Shown in pieces: positions 24,701 to 36,041 of a stretch of 64,000 nucleotides of DNA (position 1 is the stretch's first letter; the number at the start of each line of letters is the position of its first letter). Source of the stretch: Phoronis australis (lineage: Eukaryota > Phoronida > Phoronidae). A program made the position numbers and the translations under genes. The notes below the pieces were generated by a model. It was not told the DNA's origin, did no database searches, and saw only the letters and a list, made by a program, of their open reading frames with translations. The stretch is from the NCBI GenBank assembly GCA_002633005.1, contig NMRA01000093.1:215833-279832 (forward strand), in the 5' to 3' direction.

Positions 24701-26022
24701 CGTCACTTCCAGTCACTACTAACGTAGGTCATTTCCTGTTTTGGTATTCTTCTAAAAAGTAAATAGCTAGAAAATAACTAAGGCATTTATGATAACCTTT
24801 TCAACCGAAAATTAGTTTTCATACGACGCAATGCCAATGGTGCCTAGTCTACGACAAGTGAGGCTCACAGAAATTTTTCTCATGCTCATGGTAATGACGG
24901 AGAGATAAGCTAAACCTCACTGTTCAGTGTCTTTATTTTAATTGTTATTGGACTCCGCGTAATTAACCATCCCGACAGAACGATTCTAAACTGTTATAAT
25001 TTGACGACTTAAATTCAGCAGCCTTTTTCAAAGGAAGACAGATTACGCAGTAAGACGCCATTATTCCTAGAGTGTCTACCACTGCCACCACTTGTAGAAT
25101 ATACACGTATTGAAATTTTGAGTAAAAATGCAAGCTAGAATCTGTGAATTTTCCGGTATTTATTGAATATTAACAAGATTTCCCTGCCGATATGGAAAGT
25201 GTGCTTTTAGCTCAAAGCTGAAGACGTCTCACCTTGCGCACATCCATTACATGATGTATTTAAGGCATTGTGGATTAGCCGGAACTTAAAAAGTGGAACT
25301 TGCCACGCTAATTCCTTAGCTCTGTGATTGCTTGGTAAAATTTAGTTAGAAACAAAACATGGAGCGACAATGTGAACAAGGAAAAGGTTGAAATTTACCA
25401 AATATTTTTAATAACGAGTTTTGTATCGAAAATGACTCGCTATAAATTGCTCAACCGCATCCAGTATGTATCGTGACGTGGTGTTGGGGAATAACACTGC
25501 TATGTGAGCCCCCAAGGTGTGCTTTTAGTGCAAAGGTCGCCTATTTGCAGATTTTTTTGTTTTCACATTTACATGTTGTCAGTGAATACAACTGCACTTT
25601 CTTTAGCGTAGGTGATGTTCAAATACCATGGCCGTTTAGTTCCGGCTATACATTAGCATAGCTAGGAGTATGCAAATACATCTTTAAAGGAGAGAAGCGC
25701 TTAATCATATTGCTGCAGAATGCTTTTGTCACGTTGTCGTATGAGTGGAGAATGTTTTTAAAAAAAGGATTTTAGAAGAGGAAAAGTACGAAGATTCAAA
25801 GAGTCTTTCATAACTTTGTGTCAAAGAGCTAGTAAGTCTTGGAATTCGACGCAAGAACAATCCGTCTAGGTCTGCCCTTGTAGATTATCGTCGATGTGAA
25901 CAACAGTAAAAAGGCGCGACTAATAAATTAATCTTATATTTAAATTTGCTGCTAATCCAGAGAGAACAGATACGGTATAGAAAAATAACTTAGTTGGCGA
26001 TGCTATGGTTTATCTTGGGTCT
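21721..26022. other. Intergenic stretch before the neurophysin gene
   Basis: No gene is recognised. An ATG-initiated minus-strand frame of 70 codons at 23513-23725 has no recognisable product and no supporting splice context. A strong hairpin at 22754-22793 is listed separately. Around 24290 a TTTTGATGCCCAATATTACA-type word recurs near 47390 and 50925, so part of the stretch is dispersed repeat. Confidence 0.4.
22754..22793. repeat. Perfect 14-bp stem hairpin
   Basis: TTTTTAATGGCCTT at 22754-22767 is exactly complementary to AAGGCCATTAAAAA at 22780-22793. The 12-base loop itself contains the palindrome AAGGCCTT. It could form a cruciform or be the core of a small foldback. No function is implied. 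Confidence 0.85.
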
Positions 26023-26023
26023 T

Positions 26024-26124
26024 TTATTGAGCTCGCTCCTTTAAAAGTTTTTCGAGATAATCCAGGAACTGCATTCTGGTTGCATCTCTGTTGATTTTAC
26101 ACTTTGAATCGACTTTGCAGCCGT
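26024..26124 (-). CDS. Last exon: neurophysin C-terminus and 24-residue extension
   Basis: This exon was found by phase and cysteine spacing. The acceptor TTATTTTTTCAG is followed by AC, which completes the split codon as Asp, then GCKVDSKC, supplying cysteines 13 and 14 in the spacing of vertebrate CVTEPEC. A tail KINRDATRMQFLDYLEKLLK-ERAQ follows and ends at TAA (26026-26024). The leucine-patterned, probably amphipathic tail occupies the place of copeptin, but no clear cleavage site precedes it. AATAAA (26028-26023) overlaps the stop codon, so the 3' UTR could be very short. Confidence 0.9.
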
Positions 26125-29100
26125 CTGAAAAAATAAAGACAGAATTCGTCTTAACATGTTGATGCAAACGTCTTCAAGATAACTTGAAAGTGCAAAATCT
26201 TTAAGCAATAACTACGCTTGCGCGAAGTCCATAACGTGTGTGTTAAAGGATCGATCCTATTTTCATTTGACTGATAATCATATTCTCTTCGGCACACGAA
26301 ATAACTACCCGTTCCAACCGCCGTAACAACATTCACGAGTCTATTGAATGCAAGCCGTTGCAGGCTTGCAGCTCAGTGTAATATATTACTACAATACATT
26401 ATACACCGTAACATTCTTCAACGAGTCCTACATGCGTGTTTCAGTACGCTCCAGGATCAAGTCGATGTTTACTCTTGTCACCAAGATTTTGGCTTATATT
26501 CAGCTTCGAGACTAGCGGCAATCTGTATTTTGCGCAGCCTCAGATGAAATTACCGCTATCCCAGAACTCTTAGGTCTCGCGACTTCATACTTGCTCTAGT
26601 TGCTCAAAGAAAAGGTTGTCTCATTGTGGGCTTGTTGAAGAGTGTTATAGTGTATAATGTATTGTAGCAATGTATTACAGTGAGCTGCAAGCATGCAACG
26701 GTTTGCATTTAATAGACTCTTGAATGGTGTTACGGTGTTTGGAACGGGTGGGAAATAACAGCCTGTCAATTTCATTTTCAGTCAGCGGCCTTCAATTTTT
26801 AGCACAATAGTGCACTTGTAAGTTCGTCACAGCCCCACACGTATCTTCTAATCGGAACATAATTATAGCGGCAAGTGATCCAATTCAAAGTTGTTAAAAA
26901 ACAAACCGGCAGTCGAGAGCACTTACATTTAGCATAGATGTACGAGGTATCAACATCTGAATACAGACGCACTTAGAGTGCAGCTAAGTATGTACGGATG
27001 TCTGTCGGTATCTGCAATCTGGGTGTGGCCCTTGAGATCTTTTGAGATGCCGAAAACTGAGGTAGGCTAAAAATTCGAGGTACCTCCCAAAACTGGTTTA
27101 TAATTAACAATAGCGCCGCACTGAGCACTGAATGACCTACGACAGACAAATTGTACTTTGGAAAGGTTTCATCAGGAGCCCGAACTTTCCCCTTAAAAAT
27201 GAGCTGGCTCAAACATTTGAGGCAACACGAAAAACAATTCTATGATTCGGTTTATGTCATTGATCACTAAATGACAAATTTATGCTGGGCTGGGCCCTGA
27301 AGAAACTCCCAAAAAGTTCACCAACACAATGTAAATTACCTTTCCAACTGTATTAGTTATCCAAGGTACAGGTAAAATTAATTTGAAATCACAATACACT
27401 GAGCGCCAAACGACTCATGCTTGAAAACTGCAGTCTAGAAAGGACCCGCTCGAGATAAAAATCACCTCACAAAATTGAACTTGACCAACAAAAAAAACCG
27501 TTTTGGAATAGGATTCATAAAACATAATACCAGGACATTTTCATATGACTCCAATCAACCATTCTTGAGATATGACGTTCCAAAGTTAGGCAAAGTCGGA
27601 CGTTTCTCTAAGGCCCAACATGGCCATAATATTGAGAGCCTTTTTGGGGTTTTGGAGGGCTCTTCAAGAAGGCACTTTATGTCAATTGTCATGCTTTGTT
27701 CAGCGTGGCACAAATGTTCATTTTGAATCAATTTTGACCTGTAACTCGAATATTTAATCTAGCACCCATATTCAAGAACATTCCATTTCTGGTGGGCCCA
27801 ACCCAGAGGGATTTTGTCTTCCAAGTAGGCCTTTTAGTGATCAGAGAGAGGCATGCATTTAATCATGTGAATTTGTTTTTGTGCTACCTCAAATGGTTGA
27901 GCTAGCTCATTTTCGGGGGGCCTTTGGATTTTATGGCAGACTCTTCATTGTAATTTGAGGTTCGAGTATACAACCCTATCTTGAGTTCGTACACTGTACT
28001 AGGTAGAACAGAAAAATATCAAAAGTTGACCTCCCTAAATCCGCTCAAAGGCTATAGAAACAATCGAGTAGGCCAAAACGAAAAGCAACACAAGTATGCC
28101 AGCACAGGGTTTTAACATGAGATACATTACCTATATTGCAACACACTCCATCAGAAGCACAGTTCCCTTGGTCACCACATGGTTTTCCTGCCACCACGCA
28201 AGGGATAATGTTCTCGTTTTCGCGTGAACAAACCCTCGAGTATTCGGAACCTATGAGACAACCGGAAGTAGGTGTACAACATATATCTGGTCCAAAGCAC
28301 TGTCCCTCGTTTCTCGGTCCGCATGATGCACACTGCAATAAATATTGTGTAACTGTTATTTCATAAGATAATTATCATAAACAGTAATTGTCGTGTTTTT
28401 TTTTCAAAAAAGCAACATTCCCCCACAGATTAAAATTAAATATTTAGTTTCCATTGCTTTCCACAGCATTTCTTTAAGCGCATAATTTCTGCCAGTAATG
28501 TACAAGTTGCTTGGAACGACCTCTAGTGGCTTAAGTGTCATGGCAAATACTTATCATCCAGTTTCAGGACAATTAATTTTCTACTCTTTTAGCAACTTTT
28601 AACATAGTTTTCTCTCTAGCGTGCGAATCAATTTACACGAATATTGCACAATCATTTTTGGTCTATGGTTAAAGAAATCGAGTCGCAGTCTTCGTGCGCA
28701 CTGCGGAGACATAGGTAATAAAAACTGAAGGATTGGAACGGTCTTTTAAAAAGGGAGTTGGATTGTTGGTATCTACTGTTTTAGAGTTACAATGTGTACA
28801 TGTACTTCAGACACGAAGTCTATCGCAATTTATGTTCAAAGAAAAAACAAAACTTTTCAAAGAAAATGGAAATAGCGTGATTATAAACTATCGCGTATGT
28901 CTTAAGGCATGGTATAAATTTTCTTCACCCAGACAGGATTTAGGTTAAAAATGGACAGTTAATTATTAACTTGACATCACGTGCACGAACATTACGATTT
29001 CATGTACGTTAACGATAAGTGTAAACTTAAGGTCAAGACAGTGCATTTAGACGGACACATAACTCAGTAAAATATATTGTTTTGTGAAAGCAGAAACACT

Positions 29101-31021
29101 GTGGAAATTGATGTTCTAATTAAAACCAATCTGCCACTTATCAGGTGAAAATTAAGGTAAAAAGGAAATTTACAGCAACGTAACGGTGTCAAAGCAAGAC
29201 CAAACTTCATTGCTGAAGCTGGACTACCAAACACAAAATATATACAGAAACTTTGACAGCTGTTTAAAGTATCATTTTGTTTTCATTTGATGCACTTTTT
29301 GAGTCTTAGATGTCTACTGTCGATAATCCCTCATACAGTGTACATGTAGTAAAGTGAAACTCCTAAACATGAATGCAGCGTTTTGAAGAACAATGAAAAA
29401 AGCACAGCGTCTGCGATTTTCGTTTGAATCCGGCCAGTCTGACGTTCCGACGTTCTGGTGAACACTTGGAATTTTTAAGGCTACCCATCACCTTAAAATT
29501 GGCAGATGTTTACGAGAACAGGTCTCTCTGGTCAAATATTTCTTATGTAAAATGAATTACTGTTAGTCGTAGTAGACTCCGTGACAAGAAAAAAATCCCA
29601 CTGACTTGAAACTCGTCCTTAGGAAATAAAAGCGAAACTCCGAGATTGGTTATAACAAACACCGGTCTTTCCTGTTTGTCCAATTAACCGGGCTGTAACA
29701 TTAAAACTGAGTACTATGTCGAAAGATTAATTTCCGAAATATCATCGTACAAACAGGAGAGTCAAACACATCTTTTAAATAAGCTGACAGCCTGATCGAA
29801 CGGACATAGAGCTATAAAACATTGCCCTTCCTCTTATAATTTTTATACTTGAACAATTTGCCCTTGAGACAATTCTCGTCCACTGATTGTCACTTTAAAG
29901 AATACTGGGCTATTTTTGTTTCTCGGAAGATAAATTAACATTTCTCAGCTAAAAAGCTGTCACCACTGCGTGAAAAAATGGATTTGACGGTTCGAGACGC
30001 GTACCCTCTGGCCGCGACCGAAGCGTTAGCCACGCTTGCCGATTTAGCAAATTTTAGTCAAGAAGTTTTCGAACTTAAATTAAACTGGCCGACAGTTCAT
30101 TATTTTCGCCCAACACCCACATCTCTTTGCTTCAATACTGCCGCGGTGCCTTCTTAAGTGATAGTCACTAGCAAGTGAAAACACCGCGGTGCGATTCGTA
30201 GACGCAAGGCACTTAGGAAAACCAATATCACACAAAGTCACTCGAATGAAAAGCGAGTGTTTTGCAAGTACGCTAGAAATCTTACTAAAGTACAGTTCTC
30301 AAAGTGGCGACGACTGAAGGGATTGTTATCCGGGGCTGTAATGTTAAGTTAATGATAAAATTCTGTGTTGCACGGGAAAAGACATCTCGACACAAGTTCA
30401 TCCCAGGTACCTTGAGTCTACTCTATCCGGCTCTAGTGTGGTCACGTATTTTTTTCGAACTGTCCATCGTTCAGTTACCCAAATCGACAACTGTCCGTAG
30501 CTCCAGCCAGCGGGTATGTCGTCATGTTCTCTTGATTGCGTGAGTATTTGTTCTAGCTGGGAAGAGCTAACGACATCGGAGGGCTCCTGAGGTGTCCCTC
30601 TATGCCCAAAATGCACTTACAACAACGTGACTTTATAGTTTAATCAGTGTGAGACATTATTCGCCGAAAAGCTTCCGGCGTATGAAGGGCTTATGGGATG
30701 CCAACCGTCTCTACTGGGAGCAGATGAGACGGCGGTACCGTGTAGTACTCTGCTTGAAATACACGCAATACCTAGCGGGTATTTGTTTGATTTCACTACC
30801 CTCGCAGGACAATGATCATAATGAAACATCCGTTCGTGCATACTCGGATGTTTCCGTAAAGCCGTACCGGTGGTCCACTATTTGTTGGCGGCATTTCGTA
30901 TAAGCCCCTTTTACCACCTGATGGGCAGTTTCTCCAGAAGCACGCGGAACAGCACATCACAAAACAGAGTAATACCACGGGAACACAGGTGGAAATCCCA
31001 TTCGTTGGAGTCATTGTTAAC
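26024..31021 (-). CDS. Vasopressin/oxytocin-type nonapeptide-neurophysin precursor
   Basis: This secreted prohormone yields a cyclic, amidated nonapeptide plus its carrier neurophysin. Coding exons on the minus strand are 31014-30868 (exon starts 31021), 28332-28131 and 26124-26024. The phases fit (0, then 1), giving about 149 residues: signal peptide MTPTNGISTCVPVVLLCFVM-CCSA, hormone CFWRNCPSG, amidation/cleavage site GKR, a short spacer, neurophysin and a C-terminal extension. The middle exon is 202 bases, the same size I recall for the vertebrate AVP/OXT middle exon, and the introns fall at the equivalent places. All 14 neurophysin cysteines are present: 12 in the middle exon and 2 in the last. 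A glutamate follows the seventh cysteine (CSREN), as in the hormone-binding CQEEN of vertebrates. Trp3 and Ser8 in the hormone are unusual. The introns (~2.0 and ~2.5 kb) hold repeats. Confidence 0.95.
26308..26748. mobile_element. Foldback with ~115-bp arms inside the neurophysin intron
   Basis: The left arm 26308-26422 (from CCCGTTCC to CTTCAAC) is matched in inverted orientation by 26634-26748 (GTTGAAG to GGAACGGG) with few mismatches. The spacer is about 210 bases. It lies about 180 bp from the last coding exon. The arms are similar enough to suggest a fairly recent origin. A transcript through it would form a long hairpin. Confidence 0.8.
26935..27990. repeat. ~130-bp tandem units, direct then inverted
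   Basis: The first half has units of the same family and orientation as 18250-18990 and 21031-21720 (GGATGTCTGTCGGT, ATTCGAGGTACCTC). The second half, from about 27640, has them in the opposite orientation (CTACCTCAAATGGTTGAGCTAGCTC), so the whole is a foldback arrangement. No coding function. Confidence 0.55.
28131..28332 (-). CDS. Neurophysin core exon
   Basis: The acceptor is TTTATTGCAG and the donor GTAATG; 202 bases, phase 0 in and phase 1 out. It encodes CASCGPRNEGQCFGP, ICC, SGCLIGSEYSRVCSREN, IIPC, GKPCGDQGNC and GVCCNI. This is the canonical neurophysin cysteine order, with the GPxxxGxCxGPxICC signature. The opposite-strand open frame is a shadow. Confidence 0.95.
28333..30867 (-). 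other. First intron of the neurophysin gene
   Basis: About 2.5 kb of non-repetitive, AT-rich DNA. No exon was recognised on either strand. Enhancers could lie here, but nothing specific can be called. Confidence 0.7.
30868..31021 (-). CDS. Exon with signal peptide and nonapeptide CFWRNCPSG-amide
   Basis: The ATG is at 31014-31012, seven bases after an acceptor CTCTATTTCAG, so the 5' UTR probably has an intron. A 24-residue hydrophobic signal peptide ends CCSA just before Cys1. The hormone has Cys1-Cys6, Phe2, Trp3, Arg4, Asn5, Pro7, Ser8, Gly9, then GKR for amidation and dibasic cleavage. The donor chosen is CCG|GTACGG (exon end 30868), which gives a 13-residue spacer GLYEMPPTNSGPP. An alternative donor CGA|GTATGC (exon end 30844) is also in phase and would add VRLYGNIR. 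Neither donor is strong; a cDNA would decide. Confidence 0.9.
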
Positions 31022-31254
31022 CTGAAATAGAGAACAATAAATTAGAACTTTACTAATTCACGTTTTGTCTGAGTGAACATTATACCGAGTGCCGGATTTT
31101 AGACGTTGATCCCGCAAGGCCACGCAAAATTGCGTGAGTAAAAGGCCGAGTATGCTCGAGAATTTATTCGCGTACTCTAGCAAAATGGCAGTCACTGAAA
31201 TGATTGGCTGGTAAGGTTGGGATGTTCAATAATGGGATGGAGTTCACTGTTTCC

Positions 31255-31262
31255 TTTATATA
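31255..31262 (-). promoter_or_regulatory. Candidate TATA box upstream of the neurophysin gene
   Basis: On the minus strand TATATAAA lies about 240 bases before the ATG and is the clearest core-promoter word in the vicinity. A 5' UTR intron probably ends at 31022, and possible donors around 31087 (CTCG|GTATAA) would make it short. Unverified; the true start site could be further upstream. Confidence 0.35.
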
Positions 31263-33456
31263 ATCGAAGTTTTCTCGTAGTAAGTAGAGCGCAAATGTCT
31301 TGGATCTTCGGAACGCAGCTCAAGATAAGAGATCCACGTTATTCTTGAGCCTGATGAGGGCAATGTGCAATAGTGAGGTCCAGGGGAGGCGACAGATTAA
31401 TTATTATTTCGGCTTAGGTGCTTTCAGGTGCATAGTAATAGCTCTTCGAATGTCACCAAAATGGCGTTACTTTCTTTTTTCACTTTAGAGAGTGAAACCA
31501 CAGGAAAAGTGGCGGGCAGTCACGTATTCTACTGCTGGTTTTGAGCAGGTGTATAAATATTTCGCTGTACAAATTTCTCCCTAAGGACACGCACGTCATG
31601 TTCTGAAATAACATGAATGCTTTTTCCAAGAGGTCTCTTGAGAAGGTGCGCTCAACTTTACATCGCAGTGACTTGCTGTAAGTTGTTTGTTGAACCTGGC
31701 AAACCATACTCAAGGACAATATTATAGCTCAAAGGACCAAGTCCCCAAGCGAAAACGCCAACAATTAAATGCATGTATTTTTACCAATTGGTCAAGAAAA
31801 AAGAACCATTAATTCATGTTTGGGAGATAGGTGAGCCTGTCAGGATAATTGTAATTCTTATTTGTTGATGGTCTTTCTGTTCCTACCGCTCAGAGTGCTG
31901 GGAGAACTGCTGATTGTTGACATACAATTTCTAAATGTTCTACCTTTGTCAGAGGAAAAGTTTACACAAGAAACCCAAGTGGGGCAAATTACAGGGATGG
32001 GAAGAATCCAAGTTCGCGTGCCAATCGAACCGCTAGCTAACTACTCGCTCTATAAAGGCCTGGCCAGACTGCACGCGAGCGAGCGACGCGATGTTATTGG
32101 CGTTCAGTTAGGAAGAAATGATGCTTGTTGCAATGTCTGTACTGAACGTGAGCGACGAGTGTGGCGGCCGGGAGAGATGCAACATTCCCATTTCTGTGCC
32201 GTCACATCGTCTTGCTTGAACCAACCTCGGTGCACAAATGTCGACTTGATCGGAAGAATTTTAAACTTCCTTTAAATAGTGATATTTCCCTTTCACTTCG
32301 CTCACATTGCTCTCGGGCGTGCAATCTGCGGGCCAGTGTTATAAGCGAAACACTAACGAAGAGCGATTAGACTGGTTCAAAATTAATGTGTTGATCGACA
32401 CCGCCGAGTTTCATTTATTTTTTATTTCAAAACTCTCTGTTTGCAAATGCCAGTAAAAAGGGGTTTGCGGAACGCCGAAATACTGGGAAAGTACACCAGG
32501 AAGATAAACGTGCTTCTTTTTCCCCGACCTTGCTCTTGGGAGATGTAGACTTTCTTAATGTTTTTACCACCATGAGCATCTTTTAATCAGTGGTTTATTC
32601 AATCTACTGTGTCAATTTTGACTTCATCTCAATCGTTTTGTTATCTACTATATCAAGAAGGGTAAATTATTTAAGCGAGTCAGAAAAGTTGTTGCAAGCA
32701 GTTTATCCCGTTCAATCCGCCATCTTTTTGGTCACATCACGTGACCTAATGAATATAAATCCGACCGGTCGGGGCAGAAATCTTTCCACGCCTCAATGAA
32801 AAAGACCGAAAAGCTGTTGTTTCAGCGATATTAAAAGTTAACTATGTAAAAAAAACTTTGAAAGCTGTAACTGAAAGTTCGTGAAATGTGTCACGTAAAA
32901 ATAACACACAGCTGAATGGGAATTTCCTCAAGAAGGTGCGGTTTGACAAATTCAGTTGATGGAATAACGCTTGCAGACTCGGCGAGTCTTTCTTAGAACG
33001 CAACATAACGTACATCGTGTAGGGAATGTTGAAGACACTTGGCATTAACGTTACACTGGTCGAAATTAAATAATCCACGTAGGTGATGGTTTATTTGTTT
33101 GACATGTCAAAGCCTCTTTGATAATGCTAAAGCTCAATTGTATAGTATCCAGGTCCTCATTTGTTGAGTTCATTGAACTATCAATCATCGATATCGTAAG
33201 GCGAAAAACAGGAATTTCGAGCTACTGCTGCTGCAGCCTGTGCATGTAGTCGATCCACCGAATGGATGTAATATTTCTCATTTTCATATAAAACTCGACG
33301 ATAGTGATTTACAAGAGACCTATAGGTTTCCTATCGCGGTGAATTTGAGAAGTATTCTCAATGTAAAGCCACATACCAAATTACTCGTCCACACAAAATA
33401 TGTGCCTTGCCATCATGAATCGGGGGTAACTTTAAAAGCTCGCGGCCTTGACACGT
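31263..33456. other. Intergenic stretch upstream of the neurophysin gene
   Basis: No gene is recognised. A plus-strand frame of 137 codons at 31862-32275 has no recognisable domain. The word CTATAAAGG at about 32050 resembles a TATA box but has no gene behind it. Positions 32724-32752 share a CACATCACGTG...CCTAATGAAyATAAATC block with 45874-45906. Confidence 0.35.
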
Positions 33457-35988
33457 CGTAAAATGAACCAATTTCGTAAAATACAACAACTATTACATTT
33501 AAGGTCATTTTTACATTTTACGTCGCTAGGCCTCTTCTAAAATGTAACAAGTTGTTACAATTAATGTAATTGTTACAATTTACGTCGAATAGACATGCGA
33601 GAAATGGTACCATTGTTACATTTTACGAAAGCGACGTCACATTTCATGAGTTTGTATGGTATTTGTCACACGGAGGTAAACGGTTCACACACCTAACGCC
33701 TTCTTTCTCGGATTTTTTTAGATGAAATTCTATCAAAAGTGCCAGCTCGAATTTGTAGATGTGTCCTAATGTGCATTCCATTGTTTTAAACATGAGTAGT
33801 TTCTTGGTGTAGCCAAAACTGTACCAGTACAGTTTCAACTCCATAGAAAATGAGATTCCTGGATCATGTAATCGCGGGTTGTGGCGGTGGACAGGATTGT
33901 TCATCCATGAACAACCCTGCCCATGTGGCACATACTGAGCCACAACACCACGTTCCTTACAATATCTCTTTTTATCACTACGGCTGGTCTGCTCACTCAG
34001 CTTGTCCGGAACCTGCTTTGCAGGTTGTTATAGCCCAGTTGGCTGTTTGATGTACCCACTTGGTACTTTATATGATATTTGACCATTTGGCAGTTTGTTC
34101 ATATTTGGTACTTCTTATTGAATTTGCCGTTTTGCTCGACCCTCTTGGTAGGCAATCGGCCAATACCCATTTAGTATTATATACCCATTTGGAACCATGC
34201 TCACCTGTGCCACTTAGTATTCGATACTCAATTACACATTGGGTATCGTACATGTAAATGTGTGTGTTATCTGTAATTAAGGAACCCATCTAGTTCCTTC
34301 TGTAAAATATTTATTTGTAGAGCTGTGACCCTGAAATTCCCAATACAACTTGAAATATATACTTTTCTTGTTGTTTTATTTGTCCACAGTAATGAGTTTT
34401 TTAATTGTTAAAGCGTTCTTACAGTCTTTTGTTGGCGCTCACAGGTCATACACCGATTGTGTATCCGGCAATATAGTAAACACATTTCTCTTAGTGACAT
34501 CGAGTTTGGCTAATATTTATCGCAATTCTTTGGGAACAAACGACAATAACAAAATTTTGCAAAGGAGAATTCAATTTCGGAAGCCATTTTGATAGAAAAA
34601 AGCACCCGTTTAAGTCCATGATGGTTTGGCATATTTCGGTCAGTGTTTTATTGCCTTGGAGTCATTGTTATTGCAGTAAGTGCCTTGCTCCACACAAAAG
34701 GAGCAAAACCAAAGTTTTTGATGGCGAGTGGTTCTGTCTACCACCTTAGTTACGAATGACATGTTTTTGAAGACATTGTGGTGGAAGGAAATAAAATCAC
34801 GCATTTAATTTCAGGCAGGTTGACAGATTTTGCCAGTACAACTAGCAAATTATCGACTTTAAAAAGGGCCAATATTTCAAAAAAGTGGCTGCATAGTAAC
34901 ATGACTTGTTCTAAACAGCTTAAAAGCCGAAAGAATTACCATTGATCCTATGACGTCAAACCTGTCTGAAATAGTGGTGGAAACAACGGATCAAACCGTG
35001 ACGTGTATACGTAAAAATGGGAGGCCTAGCAGGGGAAATAGAAAATATTTTGGCACTCTGAAAGGACATGATCATTTTGCTCAAACCTGGTCTAGGTCGA
35101 TAGTTTAAATGGGCAATAGTCCGAAAAAAGCTGACTGACGGCTTTTCGGACTCTAAAAACATGCACGTTCTCTTTCTATTATCTTTTAAGGTAAAATATG
35201 AATTAAAATTGCCATTTGGTCAGTGTTTGTTAGGTCGAAGCACATATAGACAAACACAGAGATTGGACATTCTATTATTAATGGACGTGAGGCGCCATTT
35301 TTGTGTTGCAGGGCGCTGTAAATAACACGCACAGATGTAGGCAGATAAGGGAACTTGGTATACCAACCCTTTTGCTACATCGCATAAAAAGTACATGATA
35401 ACCATCGCTGACTTCTGCGTTGATCGTTTTTGTTCCATACAATCCACTTTCAATGAAATCTAGTTCAAATCACACATTGGGGCCCGTTCGACATAAAATT
35501 GTTGAGTGTTTTGTTTGTCCGTTGCCATCTATTCTAATAACCCGGTGGCCGCAGTTATAGCCTCTAGAGTTTAACTTAACGCAATTTCCGAACTTGCACA
35601 AGCGAGCCCCAGTTTTTTAAAAGGAATGTTTTCAACAAGATACAAAAATGTTTACACGGTGGATATCCTCACGTTTAGAAGTAAGTCGCAAGAAAAGGAT
35701 TGCAGTCTGAATTCAGGTCTTCGTGGCAGACTACAGAAGGCTATAGTTACATTTTCAAACAATACCGTGCTGGCCAACAGTTCAGAAATAATCAATTTTT
35801 GAAGTTGATGCACGCCTAAACAAGATTTCAAATCTCAACCCTAATAAATGAGATGATTTTAAAAATCTTTCATGACCATGATGTACTAGCACTACTATAT
35901 GTTAAATTGTAGTGTGTACAATGCACTGTGTCCTCGTTAAATGAATTCAAAAATATTAGTAACAATAACAATGACAATAACAATAATA

Positions 35989-36041
<53 letters not shown>

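Larger units (their letters stand above)
26125..28130 (-). other. Second intron of the neurophysin gene, repeat-filled
   Basis: It contains the long inverted repeat 26308-26748 and the ~130-bp tandem units 26935-27990. No coding sequence was recognised. Confidence 0.8.

Noticed and set aside
28136-28366. Plus-strand frame at the neurophysin exon
   Set aside because: It is the antisense shadow of the cysteine-rich neurophysin exon.
31862-32275. 137-codon plus-strand frame
   Set aside because: No recognisable domain, no splice-site support, uneven composition; cannot be called a gene.
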